A stretch of DNA of 64,000 nt from Geosiphon pyriformis (lineage: Eukaryota > Glomeromycota > Glomeromycetes > Archaeosporales > Geosiphonaceae), in NCBI GenBank assembly GCA_016748015.1, contig JAAOMT010000134.1:808451-872450 (forward strand), read 5' to 3'. Of this stretch, positions 1-25,081 are shown piece by piece. Position 1 is the stretch's first letter, and each line of letters opens with the position of its first letter. The notes beneath the pieces are model-generated. The model had not been told where the DNA came from and made no database searches. It was given only the letters and a program-made list of their open reading frames with translations. The position numbers were made by a program, and so were the translations under genes.

Positions 1-1215
1 CTTTACTAGTATAATCTTAATAACTGGTTTAATAAACTGAAAATTAGTTAGTGCATTATTATTGTCAATCTCTAGTTTTGTTGGGTGTACATAATTTTTA
101 GTCTTTGAATTCTATTTAATATTGGCACAGTATGTTAAAGTGGTGTTTAAATTTGTTGGGATTGATAAATTACTTGTAACTGTAACTAATAAATTACTAG
201 TATTAAAGATTGGTACATTGAAAATATCTATATAAGTTATTGCATTATTAGTGTATAATAAAGTTAGTATGGTTTTAATAATAAATTGTTAACATAATTT
301 TGGGTTTAAAATCTGTAATTGGGACTTTTATATTGGTTTTTTGATATTACAAATAATTATTTAGAATGTTAAAACTAATAACAAATCTGTAACTTGGTGC
401 TTAATAGCTAAAAATATTGGTAATTTTTAAAGATTTTTATGATCTGAAAATTTTAATTGAGTTTTTTGTATAATGAACAAAAATTCAATTAATGATTTCT
501 TCAGTATAATAACTGGTTTATTTTAGCAGTCATGTCTTTTTGGTAAGCTATTTTTAAGTTTTTTACTCTTGTTCCCAGGTCTTTTAACAAATTATCTTTG
601 ATGTTAAATACTCAGCACTTAATTTCTTTAATCAATTAGTAAACAATAAAGAAATAAAACAAAAGAAAATAAAAGAAAATAAAAAAAATAATAAATTAAT
701 ATTTTATTAATAATTATAATTAAGAGCTATTGTTTCAGTATAATTAAGCATTAGATTTTATTAACATAAAGTATTAATAGTATGAAGATAATTAATATTT
801 TTAATTAAGCAATAATAATATAAATTGGATGATAATTAAATATTTATTAATATTAATGTAATTCTCCTTTAAATCATAAAAAACTATTTTTTGAAAAAAG
901 AATAGAGAATAAGTAGTTATTTTTAACTACTATTTTATTTGTTTTAAATGTTTTTTTTGCTTTTAATACTTTTGTTATATATACATAATTTGTGTTATAC
1001 AAGATTTTTTGGAATTTTTCAATTTTTTTAACAAGAATTCTGAAATTTTAGAATCCTATAATTTCTTAAGAAAAATTCTGGAATTCTGTAATTTCTTAAA
1101 AAAAATTCTAAAAATTTTTTTTTTACTATATCTATTTCTAATTGGCTATTTTATTTACTATTATAAATTCTAATTTTTATAAGTAATAATAAGATTTGTT
1201 TATACTATTAATATT
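1..1215 (-). mobile_element. Decayed Ty3/gypsy fragment, reverse orientation
   Basis: Read on the minus strand, this stretch follows the gag-protease region of the gypsy element at the right end of the window (about 58.1-58.9 kb and a little beyond). The same landmarks occur in the same order: an 'attagccaatta' block, the GAATTC-rich repeat stretch, the 'aatagct...gctatt' block, the T-rich run and the 'aaaactcaa' block. The copy is full of stops and almost purely AT, with differences mostly C to T or G to A. Its left end lies outside the window. Nothing here can code. Confidence 0.6.
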
Positions 1216-3290
1216 ACTTGCTTATTAGACAATAAAGCAAGATATTACACAAACAACACTATTCGAACTAGTTTATAATAAAACAGCAATATTACCAATT
1301 AAAATAAATATCAATACATATTTAACAAAACTAATAACAAAAGCCAACTTTCAAAAAATATTGCTAAAAAAAACATATGACTTAATGAAAACTTTAGAAA
1401 ACAAAAAATAAAAAACAGTTAATAACATATAAAAGTTACAAAAAAAACAAAAAAAACAACATAACAATCAGTTACCAAATAAACAGATCGAATTTAGGAT
1501 TAAAAACAAAATATTCTTATATTGTACCAAAGTAAAAAAAACAATAGAGTAAAAAGTTTAACCTCAAATGAGACAATCTATTTTATATCAAAGAAATTCT
1601 GGAAAATAGAACATATAAGTTAAGATAAAACAACAAAATCTTAGTTAAAGCAATACATAATAATTAACTAAAATTATATTACAATATAATATTATTATCT
1701 ATTAATAATATTTTAAAATTGGAAGTATAATAAATACTAGTCCAACCAAATAAAATCTTATAAGATATAGAATTATTTATAATTATTAACACAAACATAT
1801 TAAATTAATTTATCAGAACAATATATAAAAAACCAATATATATGATAAAAGCAACAAAAAAAATGAAAATTACAGACAATATTTACTTTTTAATCCAACA
1901 ATTATTTTAATTTATTAAATATTAAAAACTGAACATAGAAATTACAATTAATTAACAAACTATTTAATATAAAAACACAGAAAAAAAACCAAAACTCCAA
2001 TACAAAGTACAATATAGAGTATATGTAAAGCTTAAAAACATAATAAATAATATAATATAATAATAAAAGTAAAAATGTTATTAAAAATACCAAAAACAAT
2101 AATACTATATAAAAAATTAATAGAAAAAAATTAGAATGATGGATACAACAATTTTTTAAAACTTTTTGCTATTACTATTTAGAACAAAAGCTTAATATTT
2201 AGAACTTATATACAGATAAAACAAATATATATTTAATACAACAATATTACAACAAATAAAACAATTTATAAGAAAGAACAATCTATTTACACAAGTATAA
2301 GCAATATATTAGTTACAAACAGAATTTTAAAACTGTCTAAAAATACTGTTATACTCAACAATAAACACAGTAATTATTAATTAATTAATTAAAATTACCA
2401 ATGTTTAATTCAAATAATTATAAACCAAAATTGTCCAAGTAATTTAAAGAAAAAAGTTATGAAATTAATTTAAGAAAGAAATTTAAGAGAGTTAAAAGAT
2501 TTAAGAAATTTTAATAAAACTTAATATTAAAAGAAGAAAATAATGTTATTTATAGAAATAAAAATCATAATAGATAGAAAATAGCCAATAAGAAAAAAAT
2601 ATAATAAAAAAAATTCCAGAATTCATCTTAAAAAATTGTAAGATTTCAGAATTTTAGAATTTTTTTCAAAGAAATTGAAAAATTTTAAGAAATTTCATAT
2701 AACATGAATTATATATATATAATAAAAGTATTAAAAACAGATAAAAACAGAACAATAATTAGTAATAAGTAATTACTTAATATCTTTTTTTTTAAAAATA
2801 GTTTTTTATAACTTGAAATAAAATCAAATTTATACCAATAAAATTATTTATATTATTATTGTTTAATTAAGAAAATTAATTACTTTTATACTATTAATAA
2901 TACATATTAATAAAATTTAATATTTAATTACACTAGATTAATAGCTTTTAATTATAACTATTAATAGAATACTAATTTTTTATTTCTTTTTTTATTTTTT
3001 TTATTTTGTTTTCTTTATTATTTACTAATTGATTAAAGAGATTAAGTGTTAAATAATTAACATTAAAAATAATTTGGTAAAAGATCTGTAAAATAAGATT
3101 AAAAAAACTTAAAAATAGCTTATCAAAAAAACATGACTGCCAAAATAAACTGGTCATTATATTGAAAACAAAAATTGGAAAAAACTATTAATTGAATTTC
3201 TGTTTATTATACAAAGAACTTAATTAAAATTTTCAGACTCTAAAATATTCAGAAATTATCATCATATTTAGTTATTAAGTATTAAGTTAT
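1216..3290 (+). mobile_element. Decayed Ty3/gypsy fragment(s), forward orientation
   Basis: The left part (about 1230-1700) holds the end of a gypsy integrase/pol. The right part (about 2530-3290) matches the gag-protease stretch at about 58.1-58.86 kb. Together with the minus-strand fragment to the left it forms a long imperfect inverted repeat (arms about 430-1210 and 2530-3290). The middle, about 1700-2530, is AT-rich and I could not assign it. The arms are retrotransposon internal sequence, not terminal inverted repeats of a DNA transposon. Confidence 0.6.
1230..1700 (+). pseudogene. Relic of gypsy integrase C-terminus / end of pol
   Basis: One frame gives a recognisable but broken C-terminal integrase stretch: 'TQTTLFELVYNKTAILPI', then 'YDLMKTLENKK', a Gln/Lys-rich helix and, after stops, a degenerate 'LTKIILQY' corresponding to the usual 'DRLKLYY' end of such polyproteins. 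From family knowledge the expected residues are Pro, Gly/Arg, Val/Glu and Glu where this copy has Leu, Asn/Lys, Ile/Lys and Lys. Each of those replacements can arise by a C-to-T or G-to-A transition. Several in-frame stops make it non-functional. The gypsy copy at 56-64 kb lacks this part. Confidence 0.6.
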
Positions 3291-5620
3291 GAGTTTGTTA
3301 TTTGCTTTAATACCTCAAATAAGCACTTATAATGATAAATATTTAACTTTTTTTTAAAGCTTTTATAATAATTATCTAAAACAATACAAAAATTTAATAC
3401 AAACTTAAAAATTACAATTAACAAAAAAACAAAAGTTTAACTAAAATTAGTTATTCTTAATTTTATTAATTAATAATAATAAAAATACTAAATTAAAAAT
3501 ATGTATATATATAAATAATTTAATTAAAAAAAAACAAATTAAAATTTGATTAAAATAACTAAAATTAGCTTTATTTTTTATTTTAAATAAAATTTTTTTA
3601 TATTAATAAATAAATTATATATTATTCTGTTGTTTTTAAATTTATTTATTTTTTTAGTAAAATTAAATATTAATAATATAATATTTTCAAAAAAATAATT
3701 TTAAACAATAATTATTAATTATAATTATTACTTAAATATTAATTTTATTATTTTTTATTATTTTTATTATTTTTTAAAGCATATTAATTAGTTTAAAAAA
3801 CATAAAATAAATATAAATATAATTTTGATTATTATAAAAAGTAATTTAATATTACAATAGTTTGGTAAAAAATTTTTAATAAAAAATTAAGCTAAAATAT
3901 AAAAAATAACAAATTTATTAATTAGAATTAAATAATATAAATTAAATTAAATTAAATCTATAATTACAAATAATTATTATGTTATCATTATAATATTAAT
4001 ATTAAAATTATTTTAATATTTTTATTTATTATAAAAAAAATTAAAATAAATAAAATTAACAAAATTAGTAACAAAATTTTTTAGAATAATAAAACTTTTA
4101 AAAATTAATATTATGTAAAAAACACTAAAAATTACACAATTTTTTTTAATTACTTATAACAATATTTAAAATATAATTTTAAAAATAAATAATTATTAAA
4201 ACTTTTAAAACAAGCTTTAAAAAAACAATATTCATATTTGATAATATTTTTATAAATACAATAATTTAATAAAAACTTTAATAATATTTTTATATTAAAA
4301 AAACATTTAACAAAAAAATAAATTTAAAACAATAAATCTTATTTTAAAAATTATATAAATAAAATTATTAAAAATTCAAAACAATTACTAAATTAATAAA
4401 TATTTATTACAAGATTATAATGGTTTTAAAACTTTAAAACTTATAAAAAAATTTTTATAAAATTTTTATATACAATAATTAAAGATTTAACATATTAAAA
4501 AACTTATAAAACTTGATTTATTTAGTAAAATTAGTAATAAAACTTATTAATATTTTAATAACACAACTTTATTTAAAATAATTCCGATTTGAATTTTGAA
4601 AAAATAATTTAACAAGTTTAAAAATCATAATAATAATTAAAAACTTTATAATTTTATTATAAAAAAATTAAAATTAAATTGCAAACACATAAAAAATTAA
4701 ACATAAGATTAAAATATAATATAAAAAAAACAATAAAAAATAAAAGTATAAAATCATGAAATAAAACATATTAAAAAAATATAGCATATAATAAAAATAC
4801 TAATATATTATAAATTATTGTAAATAATAGCTAATATAAATAAAATTTATAGCAAATTATTTTAAAATTAGTATTAAATAAAAAATTTGTAAATATAGTA
4901 TAAAATAAATTATATTTGTTTTAGCATTTTTTTAAAAAAAAATAATATAATTAAGCATAAATAAAAATTTAAAGCAAAATAATTTATTTTGTTTACAATA
5001 AAATTTAAATTGATTTATTTTTATAAAATAAAAAATATGTTAATAATTTTAAAAAATTATTAAAACTTTAATATTAAATTAAATATGCAAGCTATTAAAA
5101 ATATTGATTGTATAAACAAAACAAAAATATAAAATATGTTTTTTAAGTTTAGTTTTAATTGGCTTAAATAATTAATTATGTATAATTTGTTATATAATAC
5201 ACATTTAATATATAAAAATAATTAATAATTAGATACTTGTTTGGTATAATAAAAAATAAAGTTTTAATTTAATATTAATAATATAAAATATGTTTAAACA
5301 AAATTTTCAATTTAATTTTTGTAAATTGGTTTTAAAAAAATAATTAAAAAATAAAAAAAATAAGAAAATTTTATACTAATTTTAATTATACATATATATC
5401 TGTTATTTAAGAATTATTTAATATTTAATAAAAGCTGCAATTTAGTGAAATATTATTTTTATTAATCGTTAAACTTATTTTTCAGTTTAAAAACAAGTTA
5501 CAGTTGTGTATTTATAAAAATGAAATTATTTGACCATGGTAGAAATAATAATAATAATAATAATAATTTACTTAGTAAAAATTCTCTTAATTAAATTTAA
5601 CATTTAATTTTTACCAATTC
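3291..5620. other. AT-rich desert, no gene seen
   Basis: About 2.3 kb of almost pure A/T with short simple repeats, including a (TAA)n-like run near 5549-5568. No conserved protein similarity or RNA gene was seen on either strand. Base composition changes sharply at about 5630, where the giant BEACH gene's upstream region starts. It may be fully decayed transposon sequence, but I cannot show that. Confidence 0.6.
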
Positions 5621-5873
5621 AAAAATTTTTATCCCAGCCTCGGAACAGCCCTGTGTCGAGCAAAGTACAAAAAAGGGAACAAAGTAGGACAATTTGTAAA
5701 TAACAGATAACTGATGATATTAAACTTATAAACTCACGTCTTGCAACTTGGTGGATATTGAAAATCCATAAGTGCTCTGCGAGTTTTCCAAAAATCGTGG
5801 CTTGTCAATCGAATCTGGCCAACTCGCCAAAAGTAATTTGGTATCAGCTTTTAAAAAGCAGTGATTTTTGAGA

Positions 5874-20289
<14,416 letters not shown>

Positions 20290-20505
20290 ATAAAACTCAT
20301 TCATCTTGTGTAATATATTCATAAAAACTTGTTTTCCAAAGTCTAAATTATTATTTGTAATTTTTAAAATAGTAGTCTAATTCAGCGAAATAAATTTTGT
20401 AAAATGTCGTAGGCTTCTTAATGATACCAAACTTCCCTTTTATTTTTGGGCCGAAAGGAAAGCAATCAAACTTTTAAAATGCTAATAATCCAGCAGTTTC
20501 CAGTA

Positions 20506-22382
20506 TTAAAGCTTTGAAGTGGTATCTTTTTTCAGCTGCTCTACCCGGTCAAATATATTATCTTCAATATAAAAATCCCGGAAAAATTTTTTGTTTCCAG
20601 GTGTAACGGCATAATGATCAAATTCAGTTTGACCATTTTCTCGCAATATCAACTCGTCTATCAAGAAATTACCCCTATATAAAATTCAAAATGTTAGCTA
20701 AAATGTTTCACAATAATGAGTTAGATAACCAAGCCTTCCCCATTCTTACGTGAATTCAACTGGTTTCGTGAGAATGAGATAAGCAGCATCAGCCATTATT
20801 TCAGGTTTTCTGGCATGAGAAACCGCAGTAATATCTTTGTTTCAAAAAGATGTGTTAGTCTCGGAATCCAAATAAAATAAATTGTCTACTAAATATAGCT
20901 TGCTAATTAATTAATACCCCAAATGGGGAGGTTTGCTTATTTAGTCAGGTTATGAATTAATTATTGTCCAAGATTGGATAAGCAAAATAATATTCGGCCA
21001 ATAAAGGAAATGAATTATGCTTGAAGCATAATTCATTTCCTTTATTGGCTTGATTTCCCTTAATCCAAGTAATAATCAAATATGTTACCTAGCATCTTCA
21101 ACGCTGCTGTCTCAATTCCTGTCAAAGGCCATAACGCTATTAAAAATGAAATTGAAGTGTTAGTTGGGATTTATCAGTAAGTTTTTTACATAAAAAACTT
21201 ACCGTTGGCAGCCACCTTCCCACGAAATTCTTCGGCCCATCCAAGTATACACATGGACATACCGTACCTAAATTAAGTTGATAAGTGGCATGTCTAAGGT
21301 TTATCGAGCTCACAAATGAATAATTACTTAGACATAGTATAAGCCACCTATAAACAAATTAATTTGGAATTTGTCAAAAATTGAGAAATTAATTACGAGA
21401 AAACCATAAATTCAGAAAAGACACCGACATGGTTTGAAAACCACTTTGCTTGCATAGAAAGTGGTGGGCTCATGCTCAGGATGTGCGGATTTCTATTTTT
21501 TTTGGCACTCTCAAGGAGGTGAGGGATGGCATACTTGGTAAGAGAGTACATGCAGATAATAAAGCTTAATGAGTATTTAGAAGTTAAAAATATGCCCTTT
21601 TTAAAATGTAAAAACACACCTTAGTCACTAACCAAGTTCCACGTGAATTTATTTCATGCATGAGGTTGTATTTTTTAAGAGTAGTATCTTGCGTGTTTGT
21701 TAGGCTTATGGCGGAAGCTGTTAAAATAGAATTAAATTCGCCAATGAGAAATTGATAGAAATAATGACATGACAGTGTATAGTGGGACTTAACATTACCA
21801 TTGTTAACCACAATATCAATTCCTCCAAAATGATCCACAGTTTTTTGTATAGCAGACTGAACAGCCTTTTCATCTCTAATGTCACAAATGAGAGGGAGAG
21901 CTAAATATTTTCAATTATTTAAGCTCTGATTAAAAGCGGTTTTAATCAAAATAAAAAGAAACCATCTATTTCTAATATAGGCTCACCTTTACCCCCAGCG
22001 CGTTCTATTTCTTCGGCAGCTGTGTAAATCGTTCCCGGGAGCTGAACAGACGAAAAAATTAAATTATCTTAAAGAGAAAAAATCAATGCTGGAAACATAC
22101 TTTAGGATTAAAAGTGGCGGTTTTAGCAGCAATAGTGATCAGTGCACCGTCGCGGGCCGCTGGAAAAATTAAGTTCATAAGCTCAGAATCGCTTAAATGG
22201 GTTATAAAAAGTCTTGTTCAAATTTTACCTCTCAATGCAATAGCGAGCCCTATTCCGCTATCCGATGAAAAGTAGCTGCGATTTGAGCTTACATAATAAA
22301 GATTTCAAAAGTTTTAAGATTTACAACTTAAAACTCACCGGGAAGCACCTGAGATAAAAAGTACTTTATCTTTTAAAGTCAT
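20506..22382 (-). CDS. HSDL2-like short-chain dehydrogenase
   Basis: Classical SDR most like the dehydrogenase half of HSDL2 (hydroxysteroid dehydrogenase-like 2), a peroxisomal/mitochondrial protein of unsettled substrate. ATG at 22380-22382 opens MTLKDKVLFISGASR; splicing gives the Rossmann motif GASRGIGLAIAL. Further on come 'RDGALITIAAKTATFNPK', 'GTIYTAAEEIERAGGKALP', 'FGGIDIVVNNASAISLTNT', 'HILSMSPPL', the catalytic 'YTMSKYGMSM' (Tyr and Lys of YxxxK), 'VAANALWPLTGIETAA' and 'GNFLIDE'. It ends 'LKKDTTSKL' with a TAA at 20506-20508. The animal protein's C-terminal SCP2 sterol-carrier domain is absent. Many short introns. It is convergent with the BEACH gene (216 bp apart) and divergent from the Trs33 gene (217 bp apart). 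Confidence 0.88.
20997..21049. repeat. Perfect 25-bp hairpin (inverted repeat)
   Basis: Arms 20997-21021 and 21025-21049 are exact reverse complements around a 3-nt loop TGA. The arm starts GCCAATAAAGGAAATG and ends ATTATGCT. It lies in non-coding sequence between exons of the HSDL2-like gene, within an intron on my reading. It could be a miniature hairpin insertion or an RNA structure in the pre-mRNA; no coding role is possible. Confidence 0.9.
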
Positions 22383-22599
22383 GATCCTTATGGTTGAAGA
22401 AATTATGGAGTTTTAAGACTAGAAATTTGTTTCCCCCAGGTCCAATAAACATTGACTATTACATTTTTATCACATGTTTGATTGGGCTCCTCAAGACAAA
22501 TTGTGATGATAACTGATAAAGATATGGGTGGGTCGAACTTTCAATTGTCTTTTGCAATTTTCCGATAATTTCTTCTAACTTTCTTCTTTCTTTAAAACC
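22383..22599. promoter_or_regulatory. Divergent promoter between HSDL2-like gene and TRAPPC6 gene
   Basis: 217 bp separate the two start codons, which point away from each other, so both promoters must lie largely here. A CCAAT-type element (GATTGG on the + strand, near 22479) and T-rich tracts are visible. No TATA position could be fixed for either gene. Confidence 0.5.
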
Positions 22600-23558
22600 A
22601 TGTCCGTTTTACAATCTGCCTCATCTGCTATCACACCTTTCTTCTCTGCAAATGCCCCGGAAGATTTTGTGGCCAGCTCAGGTTCAGGCTTATTAGCTGG
22701 AAATTCTTCCAAACCACTGTTAGTCAACGAATCTTGTCTCGAATTTCTAATTATGGAGATGGTTGATCTCATGTTTCGTTCAACACCTGATGCCGAGACA
22801 GATAAGGAAGCCGTTTTCTTTAAACTGGAAACATTGGGCTTTCACGTTGGTCAGAATTTGGTTGAAAGGTTTGTATAATAATTGAAAATATGATGGTTCT
22901 TCAAAACCGTATTAACTTTTCTCTACCAAAAGGTTCACTCGGGATAGACAACGTTTTGGTGATACTTTAGATGTGGTGAAATTTGTGTGCAAAGACTTGT
23001 GGTCTATAATTTTTAAAAAGCAAATCGACAATCTAAAGACAAATCATCGGGTTCGTGTAATCTTTTGTTTCACTTAATTCTAAACAAAAATCTAAAGTAC
23101 GATTCTTCTCAAATTCAATTTTCAGGGTGTCTACGTTCTTCAGGATAACCATTTCCGATGGTTCCTGAGAATGTCGACAGAAGGCGGGGCAACCGAAGCT
23201 GCAAGAAAAGCTGCACCTGTAATAAATTCAATTTTTATAATATTTTTTCTTCAGATATTTTGATGATTTAATCTGTATCTCCTGAATTTCAAAAATAGTA
23301 TTTATGGTTCCCATGTGGATTAATACGGGGTGCGTTGGCGAATCTTGGAGTTGTTAGTAAGTGTCTATTGGGCATTTGTATTTATTCGCTTCTTTGTTTT
23401 TTTATTAAAATTTAATGCTAATTAGGCATAGTAATTGCGGAGAGTGCGAGTTTACCCCAATGTAGGTACCATTGCTTATCATTAGTGGTATTTTTGTACA
23501 AATTTAACCAAATTTAATTTTCCAAGGTACATTTCAAATCAAAATTGCAAAGGCATAA
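22600..23558 (+). CDS. TRS33: TRAPP complex subunit TRAPPC6/Trs33
   Basis: Core TRAPP subunit (Bet3 superfamily), part of the Rab GEF that tethers vesicles at the Golgi. ATG 22600; a 40-odd-residue low-complexity N-terminal part precedes the fold. Spliced conserved segments: '[13 protein letters not shown]', '[21 protein letters not shown]' (split by an intron at 22868/22869), '[17 protein letters not shown]', '[21 protein letters not shown]', '[13 protein letters not shown]', '[20 protein letters not shown]'. The last exon starts at 23527 and ends at TAA 23556-23558. The N-terminal extension is longer than the animal protein's; the fold itself is complete. Confidence 0.92.
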
Positions 23559-24127
23559 AATTTTACTTTGGACCTTTTTCATAAAATTTAAATGTGAATA
23601 TATAGAGGTTGGCTTAACCTACCTCATGTTTTTTAACGATTCTGTTACTATACTGATTTCCACATCTTAGAACTTTTTTATATTATCTTAGTTTAGAATC
23701 TCTATATATTAATATTTTCCCAGGGATCCTGCAGATATATTAACTTATCTAAACGACAAAATGAAGACAATGGCTCTATTACAGGAAACAATCGAGATCA
23801 TTTTTGCGGGCGATATTCAAATTCTTTTGGCCGGACACACCCAAATAAATGAGTCGAGAAACATTTCAATATGATTTTATTGAAGAATTTGAAATCTTCG
23901 ATTCATGTTTTCCTACTATCATAGGTGTGAAAGCATTGAAACAAGGGATGAAGGATGATGCAAAATTAGGAAAGGAAGGGTGTTGCGCTACACATCCAGC
24001 GCAGATAAAATGTCAAGGAGTCCTGGTTACAACTTGTAGACCAATTCAAATAGAGAAAAACCGAACAACGGCAAATTGACCCAAGAGTTGAAGCATCAGG
24101 CCCGTATATATTCAAAGCAACGTTCTT
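23559..24127. other. Gap between Trs33 and H2A.Z with an unassigned open stretch
   Basis: Around 23724 an intron-like acceptor (TTTTCCCAG) precedes a + strand open stretch of about 45 codons ('DILTYLNDKMKTMALLQETIEIIF...'). An overlapping frame at 23849-24079 is open for 76 codons from a TTG-type start. I recognise neither. It may be Trs33 3' UTR, an alternative 3' exon or a remnant. Confidence 0.4.
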
Positions 24128-24942
24128 TCAGGATTTTTTGGATTTCTGACTTGATTTGTTAAGCAGCGTTTTGTGGATATGCTACATTGATAATTTGGCA
24201 ATTTTATTAACTAATTAAAGCAACTGCAGAAAATATCACATTGAATCTGGAGAAATAACTCACCGGTAAAACACCACCACCAGCAATCGTTGCTCTAATT
24301 AACGTATCCAATTCTTCATCACCACGGATGGCTAATTGTAGATGTCGTGGAGTAATTCGTTTAACCTTCAAGTCTTTCGAAGCATTGCCTGCCAACTCGA
24401 GGACCTCTGCTGTCAGATACTCTAAGATAGCGGCCGAGTAGACTGCAGCTTTGGCACCGACTCGTGCATTATTAAGCGTTCGCTTTTTGAGGTACCTGTG
24501 AATGCGGCCCACAGGAAACTAAGCCATGTTGATTGATATGGAAATATTGGTATCAATATCATGTAAGTAGATGGAATCAAAGATTGTGACCAACTAGATT
24601 TGAGAGGTTTCTCATTTAAAAATTAAGTAATTAAATCGCTATTAGAGCCCATCGAATAAACCTTTTTAGTCGACAACTCAGCGAATTATGATTACTTCAA
24701 TTTAATGAAATCCTTATTAAAGGTGTGCTTACCTGTAGACCAGCTCTTTGGGACCTGGAAATGGTAGGGACTTTCTCCTTTTCTTGACCTTTAGAACTTT
24801 CAGCTGTAACATTGTTTGTGGTATTAGCATTGTTTGCATTATTGGTATTATTTGTATTCTCCGTAGCAGTGGGGGCGACTGTTGGAGGTTTTACAGGAGG
24901 GGTATGGTTAACTGGGGTAACGTTAAAAGGTCTGGGTTCGGC
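24128..24942 (-). CDS. HTZ1: Histone H2A.Z (start exon not resolved)
   Basis: Variant H2A deposited by SWR1 at promoters. Exons read on the minus strand: 24942-24733 (Asn/Thr/Pro-rich N-terminal tail, then '[13 protein letters not shown]'), 24518-24264 ('[21 protein letters not shown]', '[19 protein letters not shown]', '[18 protein letters not shown]', '[20 protein letters not shown]') and 24181-24128 ('[17 protein letters not shown]', TGA). 'GDEELD' and 'GGGVLPHIHKTLL' mark the .Z variant rather than canonical H2A. No in-frame ATG occurs in the first recognised exon, so an upstream coding exon must exist, probably between 24943 and 25250. The N-terminal tail has an unusual Asn-rich stretch of NTNN/NANN type. 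Confidence 0.92.
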
Positions 24943-25002
24943 CTATGGAAGGTTTGATTAGTGAAAAATAAGTTTGTGACTATTGATAAGTCATAAAGAG
25001 TA

Positions 25003-25081
25003 ACCCCGCGTTTGGTGAAGTTAGACGCGACTGTTTAGACTAAACAAAAGAGTTAGGCGCGACCAAGAAATAAAACGCGTT
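25003..25081. promoter_or_regulatory. Cluster of ACGCG/CGCG elements upstream of H2A.Z
   Basis: In AT-rich DNA this short stretch has four CGCG cores: CCGCGTTT (about 25005-25012), GACGCGAC (25024-25031), GGCGCGAC (25056-25063) and ACGCGT (25075-25080). Two sit in near-identical 'gttag(a/g)(c)gcgac' repeats. ACGCGT is the MluI cell-cycle box bound by MBF/SBF-type factors in fungi. A role in H2A.Z expression is inference; the cluster could also fall in the missing 5' exon. Confidence 0.4.

Noticed and set aside
1902-2099. 65-codon hydrophobic frame on the minus strand
   Set aside because: Made only of AT-rich codons inside decayed transposon DNA. The hydrophobicity is a by-product of T-rich sequence.
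430-3290. Terminal inverted repeats of a DNA transposon
   Set aside because: The arms match the internal gag-protease region of the gypsy element at 58 kb, and integrase relic sequence lies between them. They are two inverted retroelement fragments.
24207-24263. C-terminal 'VSYFSRFN...' end of the H2A.Z frame
   Set aside because: This is read-through into an intron. Splicing at 24264 to the exon ending at 24181 gives the expected 'LPHIHKTLL' end.
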